From Aedes albopictus (taxonomy: Eukaryota > Arthropoda > Insecta > Diptera > Culicidae): a stretch of 64,000 nt of DNA. Positions 22,500 through 34,463 of this stretch are shown here, piece by piece; the stretch's first letter is position 1; each line of letters starts with the position of its first letter. The notes under the pieces were generated by a model. That model was not told where the DNA came from and searched no databases. It saw only the letters and a program-made list of their open reading frames with translations. The stretch lies in the NCBI RefSeq assembly GCF_035046485.1, contig NC_085138.1, positions 93,971,766 to 94,035,765 of the forward strand. Reading direction: 5' to 3'. The position numbers and the translations under genes are program-made.

Positions 22500-23190
22500 T
22501 CCGAATCGTTATTCTTTTTTATCTAGATTAGATACACGAAACCTCCTTCCCGGACCACTCTGCCACTGTATTCGAAAGGGTGAAAGAGGAAAACGACCGG
22601 TAACGACCAAAGCAAGCGAGCTTACGAGCAGCACCGCGCGCTCCGCACGTATCATCTCAAGAGGCGTAAAACAGAAGCCAAATTCATTTTGAAATTAAAC
22701 AAAATATATTGCTGTTTTGTCGTTGAGTTGCTCCCCAAGTCGCCACCACGCCACCGTCCGGTCGTTGCCTGGCCTGCCTGAATACCTGCGACGGGTGAAT
22801 AGAGGTATGGCGCGTCGCGGCGTTGAAAGGAGAAGCAAACTCCACTCCAAGTGCAGAGCGCACGGGAAGAAGCAAAACCTGTTTTATTTTTCTCTTTGTG
22901 TTTACCTGGGCGGCGCAGCCAGCCAGCGATGGTGTAGTAGCCTTCATCTTGAACGACGGACAAGTTCAACTTTCTTTCGACGCGTTTGGTGTGGGGCTTA
23001 CTTTTTGGGGATAGGCGACGCTTCTTTCGGTGAGTTGATGACCACTCTACAAAGAAGCGGAACGTCGTTTGATGCTGGTGTTTATTTCATGAACTATTTT
23101 GAAAATTTATGAACGATTCATGCAAAAATATCTTCATTCTTTTTCAAACTACCATCATCCTTTATGTTTTCAAGGCTTCTTGCTATCATG
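22500..23190. other. Unique CG-rich patch; possible exon or regulatory island
   Basis: Unlike the surrounding repeats, 22550-23040 is rich in CG words (GCACCGCGCGCTCCGCACG, CGCCACCACGCCACCGTCCG) and ends in a donor-like CG|GTGAGT at 23030. Overlapping frames on both strands (131, 105 and 87 codons) have no recognisable domain. Options are an alternative 5' exon of the surrounding gene, a promoter, or the 5' part of a decayed transposon. Confidence 0.35.
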
Positions 23191-23194
23191 TACG

Positions 23195-23290
23195 ATCTGC
23201 AATGGGCGAGCGCATGCATACTCATTCAGTCATCCTTTTCCACACTGACCTGCTTTCTGACGTAGCAAGCGTCATTGCTGCCTGAGAAGC
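23195..23290 (+). mobile_element. SINE-C-associated repeat fragment
   Basis: CCTTTTCCACACTGACCTGC and GACGTAGCAAGCGTCATTGC resemble 5700-5750, downstream of the SINE-C head. Confidence 0.4.
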
Positions 23291-23291
23291 C

Positions 23292-23525
23292 TTAAAGTTA
23301 TGAACACTTCCACGATTATTACCTGAGATCTTCCTCTGCCAGTGACCATTTTGCATGTTTATATGTATCATGTTGCAGCTACAAAGAAACTATACGCACA
23401 ATTAATTCGAAGAGATTTTCATTACGAAAAAATCTTGTACCCACTGGAAATCGAGCGCATCACCTTCAGCATGGTCTAGCCGAACAATCGTGTGTTTACC
23501 GTTTCTGCTATTTGGCTCGATTAGT
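23292..23525 (-). mobile_element. tRNA-derived SINE, family B (diverged)
   Basis: Read on the minus strand it has GGTAAACACACGATTGTTCG, ACCATGCTGAAGGTGATGCG and CTCGATTTCCAG (B box), then the body ATGCAAAATGGTCACTGGCA, GAGGAAGATCTCAG and GTGGAAGTGTTCAT. The order is that of the copy at 51486 plus the 3' fragment at 11822. Confidence 0.65.
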
Positions 23526-24370
23526 TCTAGGTTTTCGAGCTGTGATCAGGGATGGAAAATGTCATGTCATACCTTCTATGACATTTCCGTGACATTTTCC
23601 AATGCTGGGTGTGGTTCGCCAGTGCACAGTTTTTTTTAAATAAATCCACTGCTTGAAACACCGTCGCCAAGCCTCATTTACCTTGAACCAACCCATGGAC
23701 AGACGGACGGATAGCTAAAACTCATTGCCATTCACACCTGTGTCTCCATTGAGGTGAGCGTCAAGCAAACGGACATATCGGACCGACAACTACTACGCTA
23801 CGGTACGGTAGAGTGGGACTGTCAAAAAAGATGCCTTTGTTCCGTGGATGGATGGACGGACACAGTTTGGAGACACACAAACGATGCGATGATGGGGGGA
23901 GAGTCGTTTCTCCCTTTTCCCCAATGCAATGCATACAGTGGTCAGTTACCTTTGAATTGGGCTAAATCGCCATTGCCTGAAGGGCGGACGAATGAGAAAC
24001 GACGACGTTCGTTATCAACGTAAAGGCATCACAGGCACGATTTAGTTTCTACTGCTTGAGATACAATTTTAATGAACTGTGTTTTGTGCAGACCCACTTT
24101 CCTCCGTTTCTGTGCATTTTATGAATATGGCTGTTGCTAACGAAAAACGGGTAGGTGGGCCACATTTGAAGATTCTAAAGCAAGCTCAAATTACAGATGG
24201 GGACAGAGTCAACAAGTGTACACTTGATTGTGCTGTATAAGGATTGGAATGTCCTTTGTGAGAGACTTGAGGAGAGTATTTAAATTTGGTGAAATGGACA
24301 TCAAAGGTGAACGGTTACAACGATCGTGAGGGGTAAACGGCAAAACTGATTCTTAGTTTAGTGTGTTATT
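23526..24370. other. Unique interval; no gene recognised
   Basis: Contains a modest frame (23754-24023, 89 codons) without domain features, and repeated short words such as GGACAGACGGACGGA/GGATGGATGGACGGACA. Nothing firm was seen. Confidence 0.3.
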
Positions 24371-27300
24371 GAAATCCTTTGGGCAAATCATTTTAGAAAT
24401 CTCTGGAGGAATTCCATGAAGATCTTTGAGTGAAATTTCAAGAAAATTCGAAGGCACTGGTAAAAATCCAGAAGAATAGATATCTTGCTACAGTTGTAGC
24501 ATACACATTCGTACTGGAAGATATTCTGAATCCCTGAGGGAATAATTGTATTTTTTTTTTTAGGGAATAATTGTAGTAATCACTCATGGAGATCCCTCTG
24601 GAGCTCTGGAGGAAATCCTGCAAGAATTTCTTGAGAAATTTCTGGAGAAATGCCAAGCAATAATGCTTGGAGGAATGAGTAGAGGAGGTCCCCATAGTAC
24701 TCCTTGAGGTTTTCATGATCTCTGGAGGAATTGCCGAAAACAAACTGAATGGATCAGTATAGATTTTTTCTGGAGCAGTTTTAAAATGAATCCCAGGAGC
24801 ATTTTCTAGAAGAATCTCCTGAAAAAAAAATCCAGAGGAATTCATGGAAAACTGCATGGATTAATAAAAAAAATCCAGTGAGAAATTTATGAACAAAATA
24901 TAGAAGGAGTTCAGGAAGGAATCCCTGGAGCAGTATAAGGAAATATCTGTGCTGGATTCACTAGGAATTCCTTATGGAAACCCGGGGGAAAATTTTGAAG
25001 CAATCTCAGAAAAAGAAAACTTTAAGCAGTTCTTGAGAGGATCCCTGAAGAAGTTTGTGATAGAATCCCTGAAGAATTTTCTGATTAAATCCCTGGAGGA
25101 TTACCTAGAATCCTTTGGGTACTCTTGGGGATACATCTGCAGAGATTCAGGAAAGAATTTCTTAAGAAATTTTTGGAGGTATTCTTGGACAAATCCAAAT
25201 TTTTGAAGGGATTGCTTATATTACCTAAGGGAGTACGTGATCCTTGGGAGAATTTGTGAAATTATTTCTGAAGGAATAACTCCACAAATTCGAGCAGAAA
25301 ATACTAAAAAATCTCTCTGGAGAAATTCCTGGAAGAACTTCTGAAGTATTCTATGGGAGAATTCATGGAGAAGGAGAAATCTAAAGGTTTACTTGTGGAT
25401 GAAATTCTCTGTAGAGATACTTGTAAGGCTCTTTGGATGAAATCCTGCAGAAATTTGGGGAATTCCTGCAGGAATCTCTGAAAGAATTCTAGCAAAAATT
25501 GTTGGAGGTTCGGAAAAGGAATTACTGGAAACATGCTTGGATGAATTTATTAAAACATACGTTGAGAAATTCCTGAAAAAAAAAAATCCCCGTAGGAATT
25601 TAGGAGTGAGCCTCTGGAGCAGTTTCTAAAGAGATATCTGTAAAAGATTCACTAGGAATTCCTGATGGAGTCCCGGGAGGATTTTTTGAAGGATTCTCAG
25701 AAAAAGAAAACCTGAAGCATTTCTTGAAAGGATCCCTGAAGAAGCTAATGACAGAATCCCTGCAGAATTTTCTGAAAGAGCCCCTGGTGGAATACCTAGA
25801 AGAAATTTTGGAGATACCTCTGAAGGGATTCAGAGAAAAATTTCTTGTGAAGTTATTCCTGAAGGAATATTTCCAGAAATTCTTGCAGAAAATACTAAAA
25901 ATCTCTCTGGAGAAATTCCAGGAAGAATTTCTGAAGTAGTCTATGGGATAATTCATGGAGAAATCCAAAAGTTTACTTCTAGATGAAATTCTCTGTAGAG
26001 ATACTCGTAAGACTCTTTGGATAAAATCCTGCAATAATCTCTGGAGAAATTCGTACAAGGATCTGCCAGAATTCTAGCCAAATTTGCTAGAGGTTCCGTG
26101 AAGGAATTGCTGGAGACCTGTTTAGATGAGTTTGTTAAATAATCATACAGAAATTCCTGAAAAAATCCCCGTAGGAATTCAGGAATGAATCACTGGAGCA
26201 GTTTCTAAAGAGTTACCTGTTATAGACTCACTAAGAATTCCTGATGCAATCACGGGAGGAATTTTTGAAGGAATCGCAAAAACAGAAAACTTGAACCAAT
26301 TCTTGAAAAAATCCCTGAAGAAGTTTGTGACAGAATCCCTGGAGGAATACCTAGAAGAACTCTTGGGGATACTTCTGGAGGGATCCAGGGAAGAATTTCT
26401 TAAGAAATTTGAAGAGGAATTCCTGGGCGCATCCGTGAAGCAATTTCTGATGTAATTGCTCATGAAAACCCTGCAGAAATGTTAGAAAGAATTCCTGGAG
26501 AAATTTTTGAGGAAAGTTCTGTAGAAATTTATGCAGGATCATTGGCAGATTTTCTGTAAGAATCTCAGGAGAAATGGCTTGAATAACTCCTGCAGATCCC
26601 TCTGGAACTCTGTAGGAAATTGTACTGGGGAAATGCCAAGAAATCCTGGAGGAATTCCTGAAAGAATCTCTGAAACTACTAAATAAAAAGAGAAATTTTT
26701 GAAGCAATCCCTGGAGGATCGCTTGAGCAGTTTTAGAAGAAATCGCAGAAGCATTTTCTAGAAGAATCTCTTGGAAAATTTCTAGAGTAATACATGCATA
26801 AATCGCAAGGAAGAATTCTTTAGGGATTCTTAGGCGAATCCGTGGATAAATGGTTGAACGAATCCCTGGATTTACCTGTAGGAGTTCACGACGGAGTTCA
26901 TGGAGGAGTCTGTGAAGCTATCTCTGAGGGAATAACTTCAGGAATCACTGAATAAATTAAAAAAAAAACTTGGGAGAAATCCTGAAGGATTGTAAGTATA
27001 TTTCTGAAGGAATTTTGGGAGGATTTCCTAAAGGAATTCCTGAAGAAGTATACAAGAATTCCCAGAAAAGCTCATGGAGATATCTTTGGTTGATTTACTA
27101 GAGTAATTTCTAGAGAAAATCCCTAAGACATTTCTCAAGTCATCCGTGAGAAAATTTCTGACGAAAACCCTGTAGAAGGAATTCCTGGATAAAATCTAAG
27201 AGAAATCCTTGAAGAGATTTGTGAAGTAATCTCTGAAGGAATAGCTAGAATAACTACTAGGAATCTGGAACAATTCCTGGACTTTTTTTTGATATTTGGG

Positions 27301-27960
27301 AATTTCAAGAATTTTTGGAAGAATCGCTGGAGAAATGCCAAGGAATAGTAATTGCCTAAGAAATTCCTGAAAAAAAGAAAGAATTACTGAAGAGATTCTA
27401 GAGGAATTTCTTAAAAAAAGAGAGAAGAGTATTCGAAGAATCTTTTGAGAATTTCTTGAGAGAATGCTTGGAGTAAGAATTCCTGGACAAAATCTAGAAG
27501 GAATCCTGAAAGAGATATGTGAGGTAATCCCCGGAGGAATAGCTGGAATAACTGCTGGAGATACATCTGGAATCCCAAGTATATTTCTGTTTTGGAAATT
27601 CCGGAATTCCTAGAAGAATTTCTGAATGAATTCCTGAAAAAAATCCAAAGAATAGTTCCCGAAGTTAATTCTGTAGAAATTTCTGAAATAAATAAAGAAT
27701 TCCTGAAGGATCTGCAGAGCATTTTCTTGAAAATCTCTTGAAAATTCTGTATAAATCCGCGAAGGAATTTATAACATAATCGTTCAACTTTCGAAAAAAA
27801 AAACCCAGAAGAATTTGTTAAGCTCTAAGGGAATATCTTCAGGAATCTCTGCGGAAATTTCAGAAAAAAAATCTTGGGGAAATCTTAAAAGATTCTGGAT
27901 ATATGTCTAAAGGAATCTCTGGCGCATTTCTTAAAGTAATTCTAGAAGGAATACTAGAAA
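24370..27960. repeat. Minisatellite with higher-order units of 0.57-0.70 kb
   Basis: CTGGAGGAATTCC-type units. A landmark series (GATTCACTAGGAATTCCT, then CCCGGGAGG, CAGAAAAAGAAAAC, GGATCCCTGAAGAAG and ACAGAATCCCTG) starts near 24954, 25650 and 26222, giving spacings of 696 and 572 bp. From 26820 to 27800 the sequence is a diverged relative of the right-arm cargo (30290-31260). Frames of 60-150 codons here are repeat translations. Confidence 0.75.
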
Positions 27961-27988
27961 AAAAAACTGCCAGAAGAACTCATGGAGA

Positions 27989-29975
27989 CACAGTGATAGA
28001 CATTCGTTTAGCCGAGGCTAAACAAATTTCAAAAAAGTGCCAGGAAACTCATACAAAAGATTTTATTATAAAACTTTTTTATCGTAGTGATAGTATATCT
28101 AGTACTGTTTTATAAAAATGTGATACATCACACTTACATATACACTGAAACAAAAACGAGGGTAAAAACCCTTCAAATGTCATTTTTTACCTAGACATTC
28201 GTTTAGCCGAATTGTACAATTTTTAGAATTCCATAATAAAAAACTATCAAATTTCGAAAAATATCCAACCAAGTCATTTTGTATGGTGATCTGCATGCTA
28301 GATCGACTTGTAAATCATGAATTAGATCGTTTTTGGAAGTGTTGCCATGTTAATTTTACATGCATCTCATATAAATATGTCATAATATTTTAAATGTTTC
28401 TCAATTGAGATTTGGTGTAGTTATTTTTATCGGAAGTGTTTCAAAAGAATCTAATGAAAGTTTCATGACCAAAGCAGGTTGAAATTTTGCGAAAAACAAC
28501 GTTTTTAACAGAAAAAAAATAACACAAATCATCAAAAAATCACGTATTTAAGTATTGTTTTGATGAAATATGATGGTTTCACTTGCATAAATCACAGCGT
28601 TTACTACTATTACGTCTTCTAATAGCTCCCAATAACTTCTAGACTGTATTCAGGCTGAAATAATATACATTGGACGGCTCATATTTCGAGAAATGGCACC
28701 GAAAGTATTCAAATTTCTAGCATAAGTAGTTCATAGTTTAGACATTATTTTCAAATAAATCATGTTAAAAATGAATGTGGTTCACAACTAAGACTCATTT
28801 ATAATATATTTCTTCAGATTGAATGAAATAAGTAAATTATTTAACCAAATCTTGCATTTTTGTATGAGCATCTGCTTTTTAATAAACAGGGTACACAAAA
28901 TCTGACACTTCTTGCAGTTCTTTCACTTTGCAGTCTTCTAACTCATTTAGTAATGGTAGTTAGAGATGGGAAAATAATTTAATTTTGAGAGTGAATCGCT
29001 ACCGATTCACTCTCAAAAAAGAGTCGACTCTTTTGACCGATTCAGCAACTCTTTTCCGTAACTTGATGAAAAATGTCATTTTTGGATGTTAGTCGACCTA
29101 GTAGTCGACTCCTTTTTTATATGTCCAGTTTTCTAGGAAATCAGCTCGCAAAGTATAGACGTTGACTCAGCCGTCGACGTGTCTAAACATCACTAAAGTA
29201 CGCAACTATTTTCGGCACTTGTTGTACTCGCAATGAACTTCAGTGAATCGTAACTCTTTTAAAAAGAATCGTGGTTTACTCACTCGGTTTCGCGAATCGG
29301 TTCTTTGAGTCGACTCGCGAGTGAGTTACCCATGTCTAATGGTAGTATCAAACAGGTATACTCCACAGGCATTAGGGCACGTATTTATTTCAATGCAGAA
29401 CTATTTATTTTAGCTTTTATCAATCCCATTTTAAAGTTTAACAAACCAAAAACCAATATACTTATTTTTTTCATGACATTCTATGCAATAATTTAAACAT
29501 TTCTGACAATAATTCTGTGCCATCTGCTAATCTAGCTTACGTTTGAGTGTTTACAGAAATCAGTTTTCTTAAATAATAATTTTTATCGTCGCTTCTCCTT
29601 ATCAGGACATTTTTTATAATATTTCTGTGAATTTCACAAATAAATAAACTTTTAAGGTCAAATATCTTGCTAATACGTCATAAACTAAATGCCTTGGAGT
29701 ATATTCTCGAAATATTCTCACGAAATTGCAAAAAAATCTATTGAAAACCAATTTTTCATTTCCCTCGGCTCGGAATGTCTAGGCAAAAAAATGAAATTTG
29801 AAGGGTTTTTACCCTCGGTTTTGTTTCAGTGTATATGTAAGTTAAATGTATCACATTTTTATAAAATTGTACTAGATATACTATTACTACGATGAAAAAG
29901 TTTTATCATAAAATCTTTTGTATGAGTCTCCTGACACTTTTTTTGTTCTCGGCTAAACGAATGTCTATCACTGTA
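27989..29975. mobile_element. Complete Tc1/pogo-like TIR element (27991-29973) interrupted by MITE copy 3
   Basis: The left end CAGTGATAGACATTCGTTTA at 27991 and the inverted right end at 29973 carry terminal repeats of about 200 bp that can be matched word by word (AAAAGATTTTAT, TAGTATATCTAGTAC, ATAAAAATGTGATACAT, CGAGGGTAAAAACCCTTC). The right flank is TA; the left flank is CA, probably a mutated TA. Without the MITE and one octamer the element is 1.60 kb. No transposase frame is present. It is complete only in this arm. Confidence 0.8.
28953..29346 (+). mobile_element. hAT-type MITE copy 3 (28961-29338), both 8-bp duplications intact
   Basis: ATGGTAGT occurs at 28953-28960 and 29339-29346, immediately outside the 378-bp element. 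The DNA on both sides belongs to one Tc1/pogo-like element, so this junction is the original insertion. The MITE sequence agrees with copies 2 and 4 at the single site (near 13742) where copy 1 differs. Confidence 0.9.
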
Positions 29976-31757
29976 TCTCTGGGGGAATGACTAGAATAAT
30001 TTCTCGAAAAATAAATCCAGAAAGAAATTTCTGAAGTAATCCCAGAGAAAATTTCTGAGGCAAACCCTGCAGGACAAATCTTAGGAGGAATCCTTGAAGA
30101 AAATTGTGTAGTAATCCCTGGAGAATTTTCTCTAAGAACACCTGGAGAAATAGCTGGAATAACTCGAGGAGATACTTCTGGAAGAATTCCTACAGGGCAA
30201 AAAATCTCATTATTTTTTTTTAGAAATTTCAGAAGGAATTCCTGAAAGAATCTCTGAAACTACTAAATAAATCAAAAGAGAAATTCAGGAGGGATTCTTA
30301 GGCGCATCCGTGGATAAATGGTTGAACGAATCCCTGGATTTACCTGTAGGAGTTCACGACGGTCCATGGAGGAGTTTGTGAAGCTATCTCTGAGGGAATA
30401 TCTTCAGGAATCACCGCACAAATTGAAAAAAGAAAATCTTGGCAGAAATGCTGAAGGATTATAAGTACATTTCTGAAGAAACTTTGGGAGGATTTTTAAA
30501 GGAATTCCTGAAGAAATACACAAAAAATCCCAGAAAAACTCATAGAGATACCTTTGGTGGATTTACTAGAATAATTTCTAGAAAAAATCCCTAAAGCATT
30601 TCTGAAGTAAACCGTGAGAAAATTTCTGAAGAAAACCCAGCAGAAGGAATTCCCGAATAAAATCTAAGAGGAATCCTTGAACAGATTTGTGAAGTAATCT
30701 CTGAAGGAATAGCTAGAATAACTACTGAAGATACATCTGGAAGAATCGCTGGATTTTTTTTAATTTGGGGATTTCAAAAAGAACTTCTGGAAGAATTGCT
30801 GGAGAAATGCCAAGGAATAATTATTGCTTAAGGAATTCCCGAAAAAAAGAAGGAATTTTGAAGAATCTTTTGAGAATTTCTTGAGAGAATGCTTGGAGTA
30901 AGAATTGCTGGAAAAAATCTAGAAGGAATCCTGAAAGAGATATGTGAGGTAATCCCCGGAGGAATAGCTGGAATAACAGCTGGAGATACTTCTGGAATTC
31001 CAATAATATTTTTGTTTGGGAAATTTCGGAATTCCTAGAAGAATTTCTGAAGGAATTCCTGAAAAAAATCCAAGGAATAATTCCCGAAGCTAGTTTTGAA
31101 GAAATTTCTGAAATAAATAAAGAATTCCTGAAGGATCTGCAGAGGATTTTCTTGAAAATATCTTGAAAATTTTGTATAAATCCACGAAGGAATTTATAAA
31201 ATAATCTTTAAAGGAATACCTGGAGAAACTTTCGAAAAAAAAATCCCTAGAATAATTTGGTAAGCTCTAAGGGAATATCTTAAGGAACTCATAGAGAAAT
31301 CACTATTACTAGAATAATTTCTGGAAAAAAATCCAGAAAGCAATCTCTGAAGTAATCCTAGAAAAATTTTTTGAGGCAAACCCTGCAGGACAAATTTTAG
31401 AAGGTATCCTTGAAGAAATTTGTGTAGTAATCCCTTGATAATTTGCACTAAGAACACCTAGAGAAATAACTGAAATAACTCCTGGAGATACTCCTGGAAA
31501 AATTCCTACAATACTTTTTTTTACGAAATTTATGAATTCATAGAAGAATTTCTGGAGCAATTCCTGGAGAATTGCCAAGAAAAAAGTCTGAAATGAAGAA
31601 ATAACTCCTGAAGAATCTCCAGAGTTTTCGATAAAAAAAATCCTGAAAATTTTGTTCAAAATATAGAAGGAATTAATAAAATGATCTCTGGAGGAATAGC
31701 TGGACGAACTTCTGGAAAAAATCCTGGAGAATCTCTTGTGAATTTTCAAAAGAAATT

Positions 31758-32308
31758 GAGGGGGTTAGAAGCAAAGGGGTCTTCTTCTTCTTTATGGCTC
31801 TACGTCCCCACTGGGACTTGGCCTGCCTCACTTCAACTTAGTGTTCTTTGAGCATTTCCACAGTTATCAATTGAAGGGCTTTCTTTGCCTGCCATTGCAT
31901 GAATTTGTACATTGTGAGGCAAGGACAATGATACACTATGCCCAGGGTGTCGAGAAAATTTTCCCGACCGGAACGGGAATCGAACCCGCCGTCTCCGGAT
32001 TGGCGATCCATAGCCTTAACCACTAGACTAACTGGAGACCCCAAGGGGGCAAAGCAAAGGGGTGTAAGTGACAAAAACCCACTTCCGAGTAAATGAGGTT
32101 TGAAGTTTTTGACCAATCTTTCATCCCATACAAAATGTATGGAGTTTCAATATCAGTTCAATTTTCTCTGATTTATTGTAATTTTTCCAATCATCGTAGA
32201 AACAATATTAAAAAAGTTCCTAAAAGCTTGAAATCTGAAGAATTTTATGATATGCTCAGCTCAAAATCAACGAAATGGTTATTTACACCCCTTTGATTCT
32301 GGGCCCCT
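31758..32308. mobile_element. MITE-like element with GGGGG ends, hosting a SINE (right arm copy)
   Basis: Inverted counterpart of 15690-16239 with the same SINE at the same position. The SINE insertion therefore predates the duplication. Confidence 0.65.
31769..32063 (-). mobile_element. tRNA-derived SINE, family A (31781-32051), right arm copy
   Basis: Mirror of the SINE at 15946-16216, with the same 12-bp duplication (AAGCAAAGGGGT on this strand) at 31769-31780 and 32052-32063. Confidence 0.85.
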
Positions 32309-34069
32309 CAAATATTCCTGGAGAATATTTTGAAAGAATTTCGTGAAGGTATTTCTGGAGGAATACCTGCGAGAACCTTTGGATAATTTCCTGTTAAACT
32401 CCCGGGTGGAATCTCTGATTCAACATCTGGAAGAATCATTAGAGCAATTCCTGCAATAATTTCAGAAGGACATGTTGGAGACCTTCAAAGGATCCCTAGA
32501 GGTATTTCCCGGAGTATTCCTTGGAAGAAATTCTTGAAAAATCCCCTGAAGGAGGAATTTCTGAAAGAATCCCTGGAGGAGTTTCTAAAGTAATTCCTGG
32601 AGAAGACATTTCAGAAAGTATCTCTGAATCTCCTGAAAAAAACTGAAAGAATCCCTTGAACATAATCTGAAGAAACTTTTGGGTAAATACCTGAAGGAGG
32701 TCCTGAAGAAATTGCTAGAATAATTTCATGGGGGAAGAATATCCAGAAGCAACTTCTGTGACAATTTTTGAAATCTTAGCGAAATATCTGAAAGCGTCTC
32801 AAAGGACAAATTTTTGGAAATTCTTTAAACCCAGAAGGAATTTCTAAAGGAACCTCTAAAGGAATTATTTCCTGAAAAAATACCTAGAAAAAATACTGGA
32901 GATACTTATGGGGGAATTACATAAAGAATCCCAGGAGGTATTTGTAAAGCTATCTCTGTGGGAATTTAGAAATCTCTGCAGAAATTTCAAGAAATGAATC
33001 TTGAAATCTTGAAAGATTCTGAAGATATTTCTGAAGGAATCTCCAGAGAATTTTCTGAAGGAATTTCAGAAGAAATACTAGAAAAAAAAAAGAAAAAGAA
33101 GAACTCATGGAGATACCTCTGGATGAATTATTAGAAGAATTTTTGGAAAGCATCCCTAAAGCAATAATTTCCAAAGGAAACTCTGTAGAAAAAAATCCTG
33201 GAAAAAATATATAAGGACCCCTTGAAGAAATAAAATAATCCCCTCTGGAGAATTATCTCTAGGAATCTTTGAAGAAATAGACGAAATAACTTCTTTGCAT
33301 AAGATTTTTGAAAAAAAAAATCCTAGAACATTTTTTTTAGAAATTCACGAATTCCCAAAAAAAATTCTGAGGGATTTCTGGTAAAATGGTAAGGAATAAT
33401 TCTAAAGAAATTTCTGGAATAAAGAAAGAATTATCCTCGGAAAAGTTTCTTAAGAAATCCCATAAAAATTATATTCAAATCTCAGAAAGAAATTATAAAG
33501 GAATCTTTGGAGGAGTACCAGGAGGACCTTCTGAGAGCTGAGAGAACCTTGGAGGACTTCTGGGGGGATAAACCAGCCACCGGTCTAAAGTCTCGACAGT
33601 AATGATATTCATTCAATTTCAGGAGGAATAATTTGTAGAATCTTTGGACAATTTCCTGTAAGAACCCCTAGAGGAATCTCTGATTGAACTTTTGGAAGAA
33701 TCATTAGAGAAATTTCTGCAAGAATCTCAGAAGGGCATGCTGGAGACATTTAAGGAACCTTTAGAGATATTCCTTGGAGTAGTCCATGGAAGAACATCTA
33801 GCTAGACAAATCCCCGGAGAAATTCCTGAAAAAAACCCTGGGTGTTGGGGCGATTTTCTAGTGAAACTGGCAACACTGCACAAATGCGAAGATTGTTGAT
33901 AAGCCAGCAATTTAGCGAACAGTTGGAAGAAGAATTCCTTTGTAAAGTGCGGATGTGAACACTTTGGGGGAATTTAAGAAGTAATTCCAGGAGAAGTTGC
34001 TGAAAATAAACCTGCAGGGATCTACGAAGATATGTCAGGGAGCATCTCTGGAAGAATCCTTGAACGAAT

Positions 34070-34463
34070 GCCTGAACTAGACATGGGTAACTCACTCGCG
34101 AGTCGACTCAAAGAACCGATTCGCGAAACCGAGTGAGTAAACCACGATTCTTTTTAAAAGAGTTACGATTCACTGAAGTTCATTGCGAGTACAACAAGTG
34201 CCGAAAATAGTTGCGTACTTTAGTGATGTTTAGACACGTCGACGGCTGAGTCAACGTCTATACTTTGCGAGCTGATTTCCTAGAAAACTGGACATATAAA
34301 AAAGGAGTCGACTACTAGGTCGACTAACATCCAAAAATGACATTTTTCATCAAGTTACGGAAAAGAGTTGCTGAATCGGTCAAAAGAGTCGACTCTTTTT
34401 TGAGAGTGAATCGGTAGCGATTCACTCTCAAAATTAAATTATTTTCCCATCTCTAGTTTGGAT
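34070..34463 (-). mobile_element. hAT-type MITE copy 4 (34078-34455), mismatched flanks
   Basis: The inner flank GCCTGAAC (34070-34077) is the complement of the GTTCAGGC duplication of copy 1. The outer flank is GTTTGGAT (34456-34463), the reverse complement of the ATCCAAAC outside copy 2. The two outer octamers together form one target duplication. Confidence 0.9.

Larger units (their letters stand above)
19048..28960. other. Spacer between the two inverted units, inferred to be inverted relative to its ancestral orientation
   Basis: About 9.9 kb of minisatellite, MITEs, SINEs and a unique patch. Its right edge joins MITE copy 3 through an intact duplication. Its left edge joins MITE copy 2 through ATCCAAAC, the complement of the octamer outside copy 4. 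It also contains diverged relatives of the arm cargo at 26820-27800. Confidence 0.75.
29976..34069. repeat. Minisatellite cargo of the right arm
   Basis: Inverted copy of 13929-18020, with units reading CTGGAGGAATTCCTGAAG on this strand. Confidence 0.8.
28961..34455 (-). mobile_element. Right arm of the 5.5-kb composite unit (inverted copy)
   Basis: Inverted, near-identical copy of 13543-19047, running from MITE copy 3 to MITE copy 4. Open frames at 29305-29496, 29689-29895, 30821-31003, 31309-31749, 32093-32296 and 33802-34095 are the mirror images of left-arm frames and are equally non-coding. Confidence 0.9.

Noticed and set aside
13543..34455. Ordinary transposition of the composite into a nearby site
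   Set aside because: Would place the same octamer on both sides of one unit; instead the two complementary octamers are on different units.
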